From Annulohypoxylon bovei var. microspora (Eukaryota > Ascomycota > Sordariomycetes > Xylariales > Hypoxylaceae), in the NCBI GenBank assembly GCA_022836615.1, contig MU405250.1, forward strand, positions 217,524-281,523: 64,000 bases of DNA. The letters run 5' to 3'. The translations under genes were made by a program, and so were the position numbers. The first letter of the stretch is position 1. Each line of letters begins with the position of its first letter. Positions 24,258-35,290 of this stretch are shown here, piece after piece. The notes beneath the pieces are model-generated. The model saw nothing but the letters and a program-made list of their open reading frames with translations, made no database searches and was not told the origin of the DNA.

Positions 24258-25439
24258 GAACCACATGTTGTAGGGTCAATTATGGGATTAGGTCGCGTAA
24301 AGTGCTTGGAGGGGCTGTTACGCGTCGTACATGGGATTTGATTATTCTGGGTGGCAATTTGTAGCATCGGCTTGCTTGTCTTTTTATTCATCCATGGATC
24401 ATTTCGAGTGTTTCAGAATTCATGGGATCCGTACCTTCAGTTTGATAGATTCGCAAAACGTGGGGAGCATAGCACATTCAGGTGTAACGGCAAACAGAGA
24501 CATAGCGGTTATGAATGATACCAATATACCAGTGTACCGATATACCAACATTAGAAGAAATAGGTATAATATTGGCATACCGGGGGGAAATCCTATTTAA
24601 TGATGACAAAATGGTTAGGATTCGATATCCAAGATAATTTTTCGGAACCGATGAGAACGTAAGCTCTTGTTAATCTGGTTCATAATGTGCTGTGGCGTAA
24701 AGGTTACATCTATATGTATAATTGAAGGCATCCATAATACATATACAGTACCTAAGTAGTAGGTATAAAACAACATGGCTCGTACTCCGAGGACACCATC
24801 CGACAAACTTAAGACCGATATTAGGTCCGGGATTAAACCGCTCAGAGTCGACGATGACTCCCACGACGAGTAATCATTACCCGATCTTGAATCAGCTCAA
24901 AACTAGGGATCCAGTCCATTCCTTATTTGGTCCATTGTTTATCTGATGACTGTGATCTGATAATTCTAGTTGGTGCCGATACATCCCTGTCTGTAAGACT
25001 GAAGCCAGGGCTGGCTTGGCAGGCAGGGACCGAGTTGGCCGACCTGACTGTGAGCCTTTTGCATTCTTCGCAAGAAGAAGAAAAAAAAAAGTAGACTACT
25101 GCAAAAATAAAGCCGGGGTTGGCTGAACCAAATCGGACCCAAATGGTACTAAAGTGGGTAGCTAATCCCTGTTAACGCGCGAAAAAAGTGGCGGGGTGTT
25201 TGGTCGCGTCTTTAGTCGCGTCTACCCCCTAGTGATCAGCGCACGTGATTTGGCGCGAATCGCCCTTTTAAAAGATCTTGGTTCCGACTAATTTTCTACA
25301 CGGTTTCTGCTCTGCATCATCAATCAAGATCAATCTTTACAGTCAACGCGTAATTGTTCAATTGACTGGGTAATTATCATATCTTAATTGCCAATCTACA
25401 ATCTACGATTACACTCCCTTCATCTAACTTACCTTCACA
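24258..25439. other. Intergenic region and RNR2 promoter
   Basis: No gene in the first 700 bases. The last 300 bases form the promoter of the ribonucleotide reductase gene and hold the cell-cycle-type boxes listed separately. Confidence 0.6.
25175..25351. promoter_or_regulatory. MBF/SBF/E2F-like boxes in RNR2 promoter
   Basis: Within 180 bases there are: ACGCGCGAAAAAA (25175-25187, SBF/MBF-like CGCGAAAA core); two direct copies of GTCGCGTCT (25203-25211 and 25215-25223); a CACGTG E-box (25242-25247); TTTGGCGCGAA (25249-25259), a textbook E2F consensus; and ACGCGT (25346-25351), the MluI cell-cycle box. In yeasts MBF drives G1/S transcription of ribonucleotide reductase through ACGCGT. Presence of the motifs is seen; regulation is inferred. 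Confidence 0.7.
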
Positions 25440-26833
25440 ATGTCCATTGAGCTCACTCCCTCCAAGAAGGTACGTGACGTCGTTCACCCTTGTCCTAAAA
25501 ATTGTCGGCATCATACATTTAGTACATGAACAATTGATACTAACATGTTATTTTACACAGACTGCTTCCGCTTTCGAGTCCCTGAAGATGGAGTCTCCCA
25601 TGAAGAAGCTTGACTTCGGCAAGGAGAACACTCCCCTCGATGCCAGCATCGATACTATCGCCAACGAGATTGAGTCCCAGAAGGCTATTGCTATGAAGGA
25701 AGAGAAGACGGCTGCTGCCGAGACTGTCAAGTCCCAGAACTCTGACGAGCCCATCCTTCAAGAGAACCCTAACCGATTCGTCTTATTCCCCATCAAGTAC
25801 CATGAGGTGAGTAACGCGTCACAGACGCGTAAAGTGGTTTTCGACGCGACATGTGCTAACAATTACATGACAGATCTGGCAAATGTACAAGAAGCACGAG
25901 GCATCCTTCTGGACTGCCGAAGAGATCGATCTATCCAAGGATCTTCACGACTGGAACAACCGCCTAAACGATGACGAGAAATTCTTTGTCTCTCACATCC
26001 TCGCATTCTTCGCTGCCTCTGACGGCATTGTCAACGAGAACCTTGTCGAGCGATTCAGCGGCGAGGTTCAGATCCCCGAGGCACGATGCTTTTACGGTTT
26101 CCAGATCATGATGGAGAACATCCACTCCGAGACATACTCTCTGCTCATTGATACCTACATCAAGGAGCCTGCCCAGAAGACCCATCTCTTCAATGCCATT
26201 GACACTATTCCCTGCATTCGCCGAAAGGCTGATTGGGCCCTCAAGTGGATTTCTGACCAGAAGTCCACCTTTGCTCAACGCCTGATCGCATTCGCTGCCG
26301 TTGAGGGTATCTTCTTCAGCGGAGCTTTCGCCTCCATCTTCTGGCTCAAGAAGCGTGGTCTGATGCCCGGTCTTACCTTTTCCAATGAGCTCATTTCTCG
26401 TGACGAGGGTCTCCACACCGACTTTGCCTGCCTGCTGTTCACACACCTGAAGAACCGCCCTGGCAAGGATGTCATCGAGAAGATCATCGTGGACGCTGTC
26501 GCTATCGAGCAAGAGTTCCTGACGGAGGCTCTACCTTGCGCCTTGCTAGGCATGAACTCCAACCTGATGAAGCAGTACATTGAGTTCGTCGCCGACCGCC
26601 TGCTAGTTGCCCTTGGCAATGACAAGGTGTACCGCTCTTCCAACCCCTTTGACTTCATGGAGAACATCTCCCTTGGTGGCAAGACCAACTTCTTCGAGAA
26701 GCGTGTTGGTGACTACCAGAAGGCGGGTGTCATGGCCAGCACCAAGAAGAACGGCTCCAACGACAATGTTGCCGCGACGACGGACGGCCAGGGAGAGAAC
26801 GGTGGTGACTTCACCTTCGACGATGAGTTTTAA
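25440..26833 (+). CDS. RNR2: Ribonucleoside-diphosphate reductase small subunit (R2)
   Basis: This is the class Ia R2 subunit. It houses the di-iron/tyrosyl-radical cofactor and pairs with R1 to make deoxyribonucleotides for DNA synthesis. Exons are 25440-25469, 25561-25806 and 25874-26833 (introns 91 and 67 nt), 411 aa, the usual eukaryotic length. Metal ligands by alignment with mammalian R2 are D142 (ASDGIV), E173 and H176 (MENIH), E236 (AVEGIFF), E270 and H273 (RDEGLH); the radical tyrosine is Y180. All are present. The C-terminal FTFDDEF is the acidic-aromatic tail that binds R1. Exon 1 encodes only ten residues. The promoter and, unusually, intron 2 carry ACGCGT boxes, pointing to G1/S or DNA-damage-responsive control. 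It converges with the SRP9 gene. Confidence 0.97.
25814..25850. promoter_or_regulatory. Two MluI cell-cycle boxes inside RNR2 intron 2
   Basis: ACGCGT occurs at 25814-25819 and again at 25825-25830, and a related GACGCGAC at 25843-25850, all inside the 67-nt intron 2 (25807-25873). They match the box found at 25346 in the promoter. The motifs are real; function is unknown. Confidence 0.5.
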
Positions 26834-27591
26834 GCTTGTCGCCTAATACCCCTTTCTCTTACCTGTTTTCGATACCCCTTACCTCATGTACCATATCCGC
26901 CTGCATCCCACACCTGTACTCTTCCTCACTACTGGCTAGAGGCAAGAGTATATATAATGCGATAGAGCCGGCAAGCAATTGCGTGGCGCATGGTTGGATT
27001 CAACGACCCCCATCAATGTGGACTGTTGGATTCTCCCTTTTTCTTTGTTACCATTAATGAACACGGTCATCCGAAGGCGTTTCGGAGTTAGGTTCGCGGT
27101 TGTTTTTTGTTGTCACGCTTCTGACGATTGAAAGATGACGGTCCGCGAGGGGGAGGTACGAAATGAATAAAGTCAATTGATCAATAAGTTGGGATGATGG
27201 ATAGGCGGAACGACTTGACGTATGGAACGCGGATGTAGTTAGCTGAGGCTGGAAAAGACAGCCGGTGATTTAATGCAATCACGATGAGGAATACTTCGGT
27301 CTTACTTGATTTGGCGATTTTGTGACTTGCTGTGTGTTCTTGAGATTTGTAGGTTCGTGTTCATTGTCATGTTCAGTCTTCATAGCTGCCCAAACTCTAG
27401 GCTTCTGTTCTACTTGGTGAGATTTCTTCCTGCGTAGCGATATTATAGCAATGCCGGTGAAATGCAATAGAGAACTACCATTTTTTAGATCTCAACCTCA
27501 CGTCGCTTCCATCAAATATGCCTACCACTTGTTCTCCCATCTTCCCCCATTTCTTGCCCTGGTATCTCATCTCGTTTCATCATATTTTATC
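26834..27591. other. Convergent 3' flank of RNR2 and SRP9
   Basis: About 760 bases between two convergent genes; presumably 3' untranslated regions and terminators. No further gene is visible. Confidence 0.5.
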
Positions 27592-28202
27592 TCATTTCTT
27601 CCCGCGCTTCTTCTTCCCCTTTCCACCTCCGCCTGCACCTCCCTGCGCCTTACTCTCACTTTTACTCTCAACCTTACTCTCACTCTTCCCGGCGGCACCA
27701 CTCCCACTTGCCGCCGTCCCACTCGCCGGCACCGCATCCTCCCTCTTTTCCTCAGCCGCCGCCGCCGCCGCCGCGTCAACCATGACCTCGTCCGCGGCCT
27801 CGGGCAGCGGCAGCGCGGCCATGCGCGCGCCGAGCGGCTGGCCCAGGCTCAGGATCAGCCGCGACACCTCGGCCGCCTTGGTGGTGCGGTACTTCAGGCA
27901 CGCGCCCGAGTGCGGGTCGAACGTCTTCAGCGTCAGGGAGCCGCGGGGCGCCGTCGTCGCTACCGCCGTCGCGGACGAGGATGCGGGCTGGTCTTTTTTT
28001 ATCCGCCGGGGCTTGGGCTTCGAGATGTGGTATTTCGTTGTGATGCGTGTCTATTTTGCTAGTTGGTTAGTTCTCCGTGGTGGAGAGTAGGGGGTAGGGG
28101 GTAGAGGTGGGAGAGTACTAGAAGACATACCGTGCTGGGCCGCGCCTCGATGAGCAGCGACGACTGGTGCAGCCATTCCTGGCTTGTTGCGTAATACGGC
28201 AT
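27592..28202 (-). CDS. Signal recognition particle SRP9/SRP21-type subunit
   Basis: This is the small Alu-domain subunit of the signal recognition particle, needed for elongation arrest during co-translational targeting to the ER. Exons are 28202-28131 and 28050-27592 (80-nt intron), 176 aa. The N-terminal half has the SRP9 pattern: a start MPYY..SQEWLHQSS, then EARPSTTRITTKYHIS, and a second segment GSLTLKTFDPHSGACLKYRTTKAAEVSRL. The C-terminal half is an Ala/Glu/Lys/Ser-rich low-complexity tail ending in a strongly basic stretch (KGKKKRGKK). Such basic extensions are typical of fungal SRP21-like proteins, which are longer than mammalian SRP9. The coding sequence is very G/C-rich and gives a long antisense open frame that is not a gene. 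Confidence 0.88.
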
Positions 28203-28783
28203 CGTTTTCTTATTTTGCTGATTTCTGTGCCTCCTACTTGCGAAATAATATCCACGAATATCTCTTATATCGATAGAATTCGCAGTTAAAATCGTTCGTT
28301 TTTAGTACGGCGCTGGCGGTATGTCGGTGATCTCGTGTCGTCGAGTACCTAGATGGTGAAGTTGGAGTTAGATATGAATTTTGGCGCTGGCCAGTAACAA
28401 ACAAAGATTTGGTGGTTCGGTAAGCGTGGGGCGTATCTAGACAGGGATTAGGTACAAAGCTCTATGCAGGACCGCGGGGTAGCTCCAGCCTCATTCCAAA
28501 TTTGACGTGGATAATCGCATATCTCATTTAATGAAGCTATCACGATTCTAACACTTCACTCGATCGTCATAAGATTTTATTATCTCTTTACCTTGGAAAG
28601 AGGCGAATTATCACAAGACTCAGAATTCCATTTTTCAATAAATCAAGCTTTACAATGAATCCATTTTGTACGCCGCCAACAATGCAAATGGGTATCTTCC
28701 GTAGTCAACCACAACATCCTCCTTGTATACTGTCCTCATAGACCGCCTGTATAGCCTTAAATGCCCACCGTCCACCTGTGTCT
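28203..28783. other. Intergenic region, SRP9 promoter side
   Basis: Contains the upstream region of the SRP9 gene and the 3' flank of the Swd2 gene, both on the minus strand. No coding signal. Confidence 0.5.
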
Positions 28784-30095
28784 CTAGGCATGCGGATCCG
28801 GCAACCAAAACACCAAGTCTTGATCCGCCGACGCGAAGAAATTGAACCGAGGATTTATAGCGACTACCGCGGCCGGCCTCTCATCTTCCAGTATGTTAAC
28901 CGGCTCCAGGATCTTATCGACTGTCTGGCCTAGGGTGTCCCATACAACAGCACCTTTCTTTACGCCGCCGATGACATATCTTCCGTCTTGAGTGAAACAA
29001 CAGTCACCACTACCCTCGACGTGGCCGCCGTTTGGTCCGCCGCCATTTGTCATATACTCCTCCCCAGCAGCCAGCCTGCTGTTCTCGCTCTCGCCTTTGT
29101 TTAGGAACGCCTTGAGGCTGCCGTTAAACGAGTCTAAGAGGAAATGACCCTCGCCCTTCGTGCCCAACAAGATGGAGCGTCCGTCGTTCGCGAATTCCAG
29201 CTTAGTCCAGCCCTGTAGGTTATTGTTGGAAGTCACGGGGTTGACCGCCTCCATAACGTCGAATTCGGCGAAAGGCGCCTTATCGAAGTTTCGATGGTCG
29301 TAGAGTAACACCGTACCAGTCGTGGGGGATCCCACGGCAAAGACTTGTCCGCTCGGGTCCCAGGCTGCAAGGTATGGAAAGTTGAGATACAAGATCCCGG
29401 TCTCGTTCTTGGTTCCAGCATTCCACAATCGGATAGTGTTATCCTTGCTACAGGAGATGAAATCATCGTGACCCGGGTGCATCGCCAGACACGTCACCGC
29501 AGCACTATGGCCCTCGAAATATCGTAAGAAGGTATTGTCATGAGTTGTCAAGTATCGAATCGCGTCTACTCAAACCGAATCCAAATATTAGCACGTTTTC
29601 AATTAGAAAGGGAGGGCGCCTAGTCCCTAGTTAGACGAACCATTTTGCTTTGTACTCGCATAAATGATACTAGAACTGTTATGCGTGAACTTTGCAAGCT
29701 TGGCGCCGTATTTCTTGCTCAGAAGCTGCTTGTCATGTTTACCCTCTCGGACCTTGTAAATCTGGATCGTCTCGTTGCTCTCGGATGTCATCAAGAGCTC
29801 GCCAGGGTCGTCGTAGTCAAGACTGAGAACATGATGTTGTGAGCGTCCATCCTTCTGGTCACCGCCCTTGAATAGCTGTAGTTTGTGTAAGCAGCCATTT
29901 CCAACCTTCGCATTTATCCGTGGAAGAGATTACCTTAGTAGGTCTATAGTTTGCGACAACTTCGGTGGTGGTCAAGGTGGTAGGCAATCCACTGCCTAGA
30001 GTGCGAGTAATGTTCAGCGACGTGGATGGAGTACCAATGCCATTGGCAGGCGATGAGGAGTCGGGGATATCGAGGTCCATTGGCGTCGACGCCAT
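28784..30095 (-). CDS. SWD2: WD40 protein Swd2/WDR82 (COMPASS, cleavage/polyadenylation)
   Basis: A beta-propeller protein. In yeast and animals Swd2/WDR82 is shared between the COMPASS H3K4 methyltransferase and the 3'-end processing/termination machinery. Exons are 30095-29934, 29875-29641 and 29565-28784 (introns 58 and 75 nt), 392 aa. After a Ser/Thr-rich leader (about 50 residues) the first repeat contains DYDDPGELLMTSESNETI. The next segment, FTHNSSSIIYASTKQNDAIRYLTTHDNTF, is a very characteristic Swd2 stretch. It is followed by GHSAAVTCLAMHP and a CSKDNTIRLWN blade. Later blades are looser (LYDHRNF; GVKKGAVVWD). The loop ENSRLAAGEEYMTNGGGPNGGH is longer than in yeast. The gene is in the same orientation as the downstream SRP9 and upstream GT90 genes. 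Confidence 0.92.
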
Positions 30096-31151
30096 GATGG
30101 TGAACGCTAACGAATTATGTACCAAAATGGGATTGCGAAGCTGATGTTACTTGGGAAGTTACGAGAGTTGTTGAGTTCAGAACGTAAAAGCGACAAGGCT
30201 TAATTGTAGCCGGGCTCCATAATCTGAATTCTTGGCAGTACCTAGGTAATTCGCTTTATGCAATAACCCGGGTGACGCTAGTATCTATAGCAAATTTCAC
30301 TCTATCCGTACTTTCTAACTCTGTATAAAAGGATTAACTACTACCTAATCAACAACTATGGTCTGCAATCCAGCGACTCGCAATCAAGGACAGAAGAAAC
30401 GGTGGACGACTCGGATATCCATAGTGAAAAGATTCGGAGTAGAAGCTCGAGTAGGGGTGGAGTACCCGAAAATCAAGACCTCATCTCATAAGGCGAACGC
30501 TATTCCTACATTTTCCTAAGCATCTAACTAAGTCTCAAGCGGCACAGTAGATTAAGTATCTAGACGACTACCTAAACTAGCAGTCTATCCGACCTAGTAT
30601 CCTACCTAGGTACTTAAGCACATATCTAACTCGGACCAGGCTCTCCGCAAGATACCCGACTAGGTATCCCAACTAACTGAGATCTAGAAACCCTCCCCCC
30701 TCCCCCCTCATATACAAGCATAGAGAAAGGTGTGAGCGCCAAACTATGTCCTGCCCGGCCCTCTCTCCCTCTCTCTACGCAGACCTGTAGTAGTATTCGT
30801 CGACCCGTCCGTACCTAGGAGCCTTATGTGTATGTGTAGTACAAGACAAAAAACAAAGAGAAAAGAACTCCGGCCCGTGATGCTAGTGGCTGTTTCTGTT
30901 TTGTACAAATGAGCACGCCGTACGCCGGCATATGTGCTTATACCGTATTCGTGTCCGTATCTCGCATTAGTGCCTCCCTTCCCCCCTACCTCGCCTACTA
31001 CTCGTTAACCACCGGTTTTCCTACTTGCTCTGCTTTGCTCTCGGGTGCCGGTGCGCCGGGCGTGCTTCCTACCGCGAATCCGATATTCGTGCGTTCGTCG
31101 TCGACCACTCGGCCATATCTATATTCGTATTAGCACACTCCACCACTCCAT
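30096..31151. other. Intergenic region, Swd2 promoter and GT90 3' flank
   Basis: No gene supported. A C-rich tract lies at 30691-30708 and CCTAGGTACC-type tetranucleotide motifs are scattered through. Short frames near 31 kb are antisense to, or continuous with, the GT90 3' end. Confidence 0.5.
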
Positions 31152-32966
31152 CTACACGCAGGGTCCGGGGAAAACGTACTCTAACAACAGCCTAAAGAAC
31201 CAAACCTCCATATCCTCGTGCCGGAGGACCTTATTCGCCCAGTCGCGCTGCTGGTTCGCCAGCCGCTCCGCCTCCTTCTTCCCGAGGCTGCCATCCCCGA
31301 AGAACCGTATGGCCTCGAGCCAGTCGTCGCCCTGCAAGCTCAGCGGTATGTAATGAGCCCACGGCTTCAGCCACTCGAGGTGCCACTCGCGGAAGATGGC
31401 CCATTTGTATACTAGACTCCTGCTCTTCAGGAAGGCGTAGAACCGCCCGCTGAACGCGTTTCCGTCGATGTCCAGGAGATACTTGTATCTCCAGGCGTCC
31501 TGCTGCTCCGCGTGCCCCTTAATGGTGAAGTACTCTTTTTGGGCGGCGCAGTCCCCTGGATCACATTGACCTACCCCTGAGAAGTACACGTCGACGATCT
31601 CCTTAAAATCACCGCGGGGTACTACCTTAGTCTCCCACTTCTGGTTGCCGTCGGACCCTTTATTGACGAGGACCTTGGCGCTATCGGCCGCATTGATCTT
31701 CTGCACAAACCGCTGTCTGTGCTGGCGGCGCCATCCACCGTTGCGGCTGAACCCGCCTGTTGTGGAGCCGCGCCAGTATAACTTGTCTTCTTTCGTCGCC
31801 CACGGTATGTCCTTAACCTCGTCATAGCTCACCTTCTCAAACCAGTACCACGGCGACGGGTACAGTATATCCGAGTAAGACGAGATCTTAGATTGAGAGA
31901 AAATCGGAAACAAGTCATGAACGATGTTATACGCGTTCGGCCGATCGAAGAAGCCAAACGTCGAGCTTAACGAAGGGGAATAACAGATATCAGACATCGC
32001 GGTGATGTTGTATATGAAACCCAACTCTCCTAAGCCGTATTTCGAAATATCATCTTTCTTCTCATCCTCTTCCAATCCTCTAGAAGGACTCTCCGGAGGA
32101 CAAGATAACCTCGAGTGGGTCCAAGTCGGCTGGTGCGCAAAGACGTTAAACCGTGTCAACTTGCTCTCCTCAAATCTCGTCCCGTCGTTCAACCCCCTAG
32201 GTTTCGACGTGAACTCGTTCCTCGGGTTTATTTGTTGATTTGCCGTCGGCATATTAATATCCTTCGCCCTCTTGACTAGCCTCGCTAGATCATCATGCGG
32301 TACGACCACCCTCGATTCGTCGTGCAAGTTGAAGCACAGATCCATATCGGGCAGCCACTTCAAGAATTTCCCCATCATGCCCGCGGTAGCCTCGCGCTGC
32401 CACTCGCCGCCGCCCTGGATGTGCGTGATCTTGCCGTTGCGGATCTGGATGCCCAGCAGCGCGTTGTCGAAGCCCAGCGCCTCTTTAGCGCGCGCGCGTA
32501 TAGTTCCCGGCTTGAGCCCCCAGAACGGCGTCAGACTCTCGTGTATGGTATCGAACTCGTCGATCAGCTGGGTGCCCTTGGCCCTCGCGAACTCGAACCA
32601 ACGGTCGAAGTTAGGTGGCGGTGGGATCCCGTACCGCCGGCGGTACTCCGCCACCGCGTCCCTCAGTGTCTTCGACTGTCGCACCTTGACGGCCTCGAGC
32701 TCCTTCTCCGCCTGCGTGATCAGGAACCACACCGGGTGCGACCCTACGGGCGCGGGTTTCGGTTTGGGGTCGAACGGCATCGGGGCCGCTAACGGCTGCT
32801 GTAGTGCTGCCTCGCCATCTTTCCCAGCGCCGGTCTTACCGTGCGACAAGGGACCGGGCTTAATATCTGAGAGGTTGGTTCCGGAGGGCGCGAGTCGGAA
32901 GAGTGTAAGAACGCAGATACCGAGGAAGACGAACCCGCCGGTCAAAACCAATTGGCGCGGCCTCAT
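31152..32966 (-). CDS. GT90 / CAP10-like glycosyltransferase
   Basis: A type II Golgi membrane glycosyltransferase of the CAP10 family (GT90). Relatives include Cryptococcus capsule protein Cap10 and the xylosyltransferase Cxt1, and animal POGLUT. One uninterrupted exon, 604 aa. An N-terminal signal-anchor (about residues 8-25, LTGGFVFLGICVLTLFRL) is followed by a Pro/Lys/Gly stem. The catalytic part has DLCFNLHDESRVVVP (about 205-220), KLYWRGSTTGGFS followed by WRRQHRQRFV (about 393-420) and YKYLLDIDGNAFSGRFYAFL (about 490-510). The last is the CAP10 nucleotide-sugar motif with SGRF. HYIPLSLQGDDWLEAIRFF near the end is also typical. The donor sugar and acceptor cannot be told; cell-wall or secreted-protein modification is the expected role. 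Confidence 0.92.
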   Translation of the reverse strand: MRPRQLVLTGGFVFLGICVLTLFRLAPSGTNLSDIKPGPLSHGKTGAGKDGEAALQQPLAAPMPFDPKPKPAPVGSHPVWFLITQAEKELEAVKVRQSKTLRDAVAEYRRRYGIPPPPNFDRWFEFARAKGTQLIDEFDTIHESLTPFWGLKPGTIRARAKEALGFDNALLGIQIRNGKITHIQGGGEWQREATAGMMGKFLKWLPDMDLCFNLHDESRVVVPHDDLARLVKRAKDINMPTANQQINPRNEFTSKPRGLNDGTRFEESKLTRFNVFAHQPTWTHSRLSCPPESPSRGLEEDEKKDDISKYGLGELGFIYNITAMSDICYSPSLSSTFGFFDRPNAYNIVHDLFPIFSQSKISSYSDILYPSPWYWFEKVSYDEVKDIPWATKEDKLYWRGSTTGGFSRNGGWRRQHRQRFVQKINAADSAKVLVNKGSDGNQKWETKVVPRGDFKEIVDVYFSGVGQCDPGDCAAQKEYFTIKGHAEQQDAWRYKYLLDIDGNAFSGRFYAFLKSRSLVYKWAIFREWHLEWLKPWAHYIPLSLQGDDWLEAIRFFGDGSLGKKEAERLANQQRDWANKVLRHEDMEVWFFRLLLEYVFPGPCV

Positions 32967-33938
32967 TGCTCTCTCAGGCCGTGGTCCAAGCCAATGTTGG
33001 AAGGCTTAATGACGTCGGTCGAGAATCGTTGGCGTCGGGTAATGGCAAAATAAAGAATGACATTGGTAACATGTACCTTAGTTCGGTATATCGTGTTTCG
33101 TGGGTCAGTCAACTCGAGGACCTTGGAAAGGGTTTGGATTGGAAATATGGAAATATGGAGATAATGGCGTTAGACCGATTAGAACCTGGAACGATAGAAA
33201 GACTGGAAAAGAACCGAAAGAAGTTTAACCCGTTGACCGATGAAGATCAGGTACAAATTCCTAGTTTGCTCAAGTTGCCCCTTCCTAAGTCCATTCTTGA
33301 TTTTTTTAAGCAGCTGCTCGGTTCTACTGGTGCACGTAGCGTCGTAGCCCCCCGGCACTTTTGTTTGTCTGGTCCAATTAAAAAATTCCATTTAATCAAA
33401 CCTGCTGAGTCGAAGACGCACTGTGACGCGTCTCTACCAGATCTAGCGATATTATCCATAAATCATGTAAGTAGAATATCAGACCTTGCAGGACAACAAT
33501 CAAGGAACAACGTCTGAATCATGGTTACGAACTTCGGAGGATTCGTTTTTTAGTCTTTTCTTTTAAGGATGACAGAACCTTATAGTAAATAAACTCAAAC
33601 TCCAATTAACGGTCACCGTTGTACAGAAGGATTAGAGCTTATTTCTCATTGTCCCAGGTGATTTGGGGGTAATTTTAGGTAATAGTTTGTTACCTGTGCG
33701 GAGTACAGCCTGCATTTTCACATGGCATATAAGGGGCTTGGCAACACAAAGAATTACTGCAGAACTGGACTTAGTGTAGCATTTCGTGGTATCGTGGTGT
33801 ATTTTGGCTTCATGAAAACATGAAAATCAAGCCTTGAATCAGCTTGGCCATTATCCATTCCTTCCCCAACGCCGAAAATGCTCCCAGTCAGTTCATATCC
33901 TTTAATTCATTCCCCCCCTTTTTTTAAATGATATCCGC
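32967..33938. other. Intergenic region, no supported gene
   Basis: Upstream region of the GT90 gene and 3' flank of the uS8 gene. An open frame overlapping the GT90 start (32966-33517, plus strand) shows no recognisable domain. Confidence 0.5.
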
Positions 33939-34572
33939 CTAGTAGAAGAAACCAATGATCTTGCCAGCGACGTGCTTTCGTCGGGCCTCTTCGTGGTCCA
34001 TGATTCCAGCAGAGGTGGTCAGGATGATGTAACCGAACTGACGAGAAGGCAATAGCTTGACAACCCACTTCTCAAGATGGGCGAGGTGGACGTTGTAGCG
34101 GGGAGAGATGGTACCGCACTTGTTGATACGGCCGTTCAATTGAACAACGATCTTGCCGGATCGGTGGTCGTCAACCTCCTCGAACTCGCCAATGTAGCCT
34201 AAGAATTAAACTTGTTAGTTGAATGTAGCGAAAGACTAAACGTTAAGACTTCATGTTGGATTTATCAGAGAAACGTGTAAGATTCCTTCGCAAGAAAACA
34301 TCGATCTATCGGCAACTTAAAAGACTTCGGTCGTAGGGATTGTTGAAACCGTTATCCAGTTATCATGCCGAATTTGTTATGGGTATAGGGGATAGTCCAT
34401 ATGTGAATGGCCGGATAAAACACTCAAGATTAAACATACCGTGTTTCTGCATGACAGTCAAGAACTTGACGATGACCTTAGAGCTAGGTCGGATGAGGAC
34501 CTGTCGCTTTCCGGCCTTCTCGGCATTGTTGATCGCGTTGAGAGCGTCGTTGAGAACTGAAGTCTTAACCAT
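33939..34572 (-). CDS. RPS22: 40S ribosomal protein uS8 (S15a / Rps22)
   Basis: A small-subunit ribosomal protein. Exons are 34572-34440 and 34198-33939 (241-nt intron, phase 1), 130 aa, exactly the universal eukaryotic length. The N-terminal segment MVKTSVLNDALNAINNAEK and the C-terminal GKIIGFFY are near-invariant across eukaryotes, as is TTSAGIMDHEEARRKH. A probable extra intron lies in the 5' leader (donor GTAGGT at 34869, acceptor CTGCAG ending at 34627, about 243 nt), judged from splice signals only. The gene is divergent from the eS12 gene about 720 bases away, so the two may be co-regulated from a shared promoter. Confidence 0.97.
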
Positions 34573-35290
34573 TTTGGCGGTGTTCAGGTGAGATTCTCAG
34601 ATCGTCCGTAGATAGATGTGAGGTATCTGCAGGGTGAAGTATTTGGTTAGCCTTCAAAAGCCATGAGCATGGAGAGTGCCCTCGCCCAATGCGCCGCTTG
34701 GGGAGGGTTCTGCCCGCTCAGTACTGGAGAGGAGAAGCGTATCAGAGACCAGACTCGACCATCGTAATGCGAAGGCTGGCGGTAAGGTTTCTGATTGCTC
34801 TCCCCCGGCTTCTTGAAGGGCGCATTGGGGGGGTGGTTCAAGTCATGATGTTATAATTTAAAAACCTACCTCGATGGAGGTCTTGAGCGATGGAAAATTG
34901 CTTGACGCTCAAAAAGATTCTGTGTTGTGCAGAAAGTTGAATGGGAATGAATGGAGTGGAGTGGAGGTACAAAGTTAAGAAGAGCGAAAAGTTCGTTAGT
35001 TTGGTGGATTTCTTTTTTTGCACATACGAAATTCTGGTGGGCGGGCTGGGCTACAATTAAGATTGACCCAATTGGATAAATTTCGGCAGCTAGCCCTAAC
35101 CGATACACAACCCCCCAGTGCACCTTCCCTGGTTCAAGCCTCAATTGATTTGATTGTATCAAATCTCATCAGTGCTTTGGAACATTTCCTATTTTTCTCA
35201 CGATCACCTCCCATCCACCAAAATTCACCTTCACATCTCGACACAAGCAAACAACTCTTCGAGGATCGCACCGGTATCAACAAAATCAAG
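34573..35290. promoter_or_regulatory. Shared divergent promoter, uS8 and eS12 genes
   Basis: The 718 bases between the two start codons also contain the predicted uS8 leader intron (34869-34627), leaving a true promoter core of perhaps 300 bases. It includes TAGCCCTAACC (35091-35101), which resembles telobox/HomolE-like elements seen at many ribosomal-protein genes. The match is suggestive only. Confidence 0.45.

Noticed and set aside
27451..28062. 203-codon plus-strand open frame
   Set aside because: Antisense to the SRP9 gene; it arises from the G/C-rich third positions of that gene.
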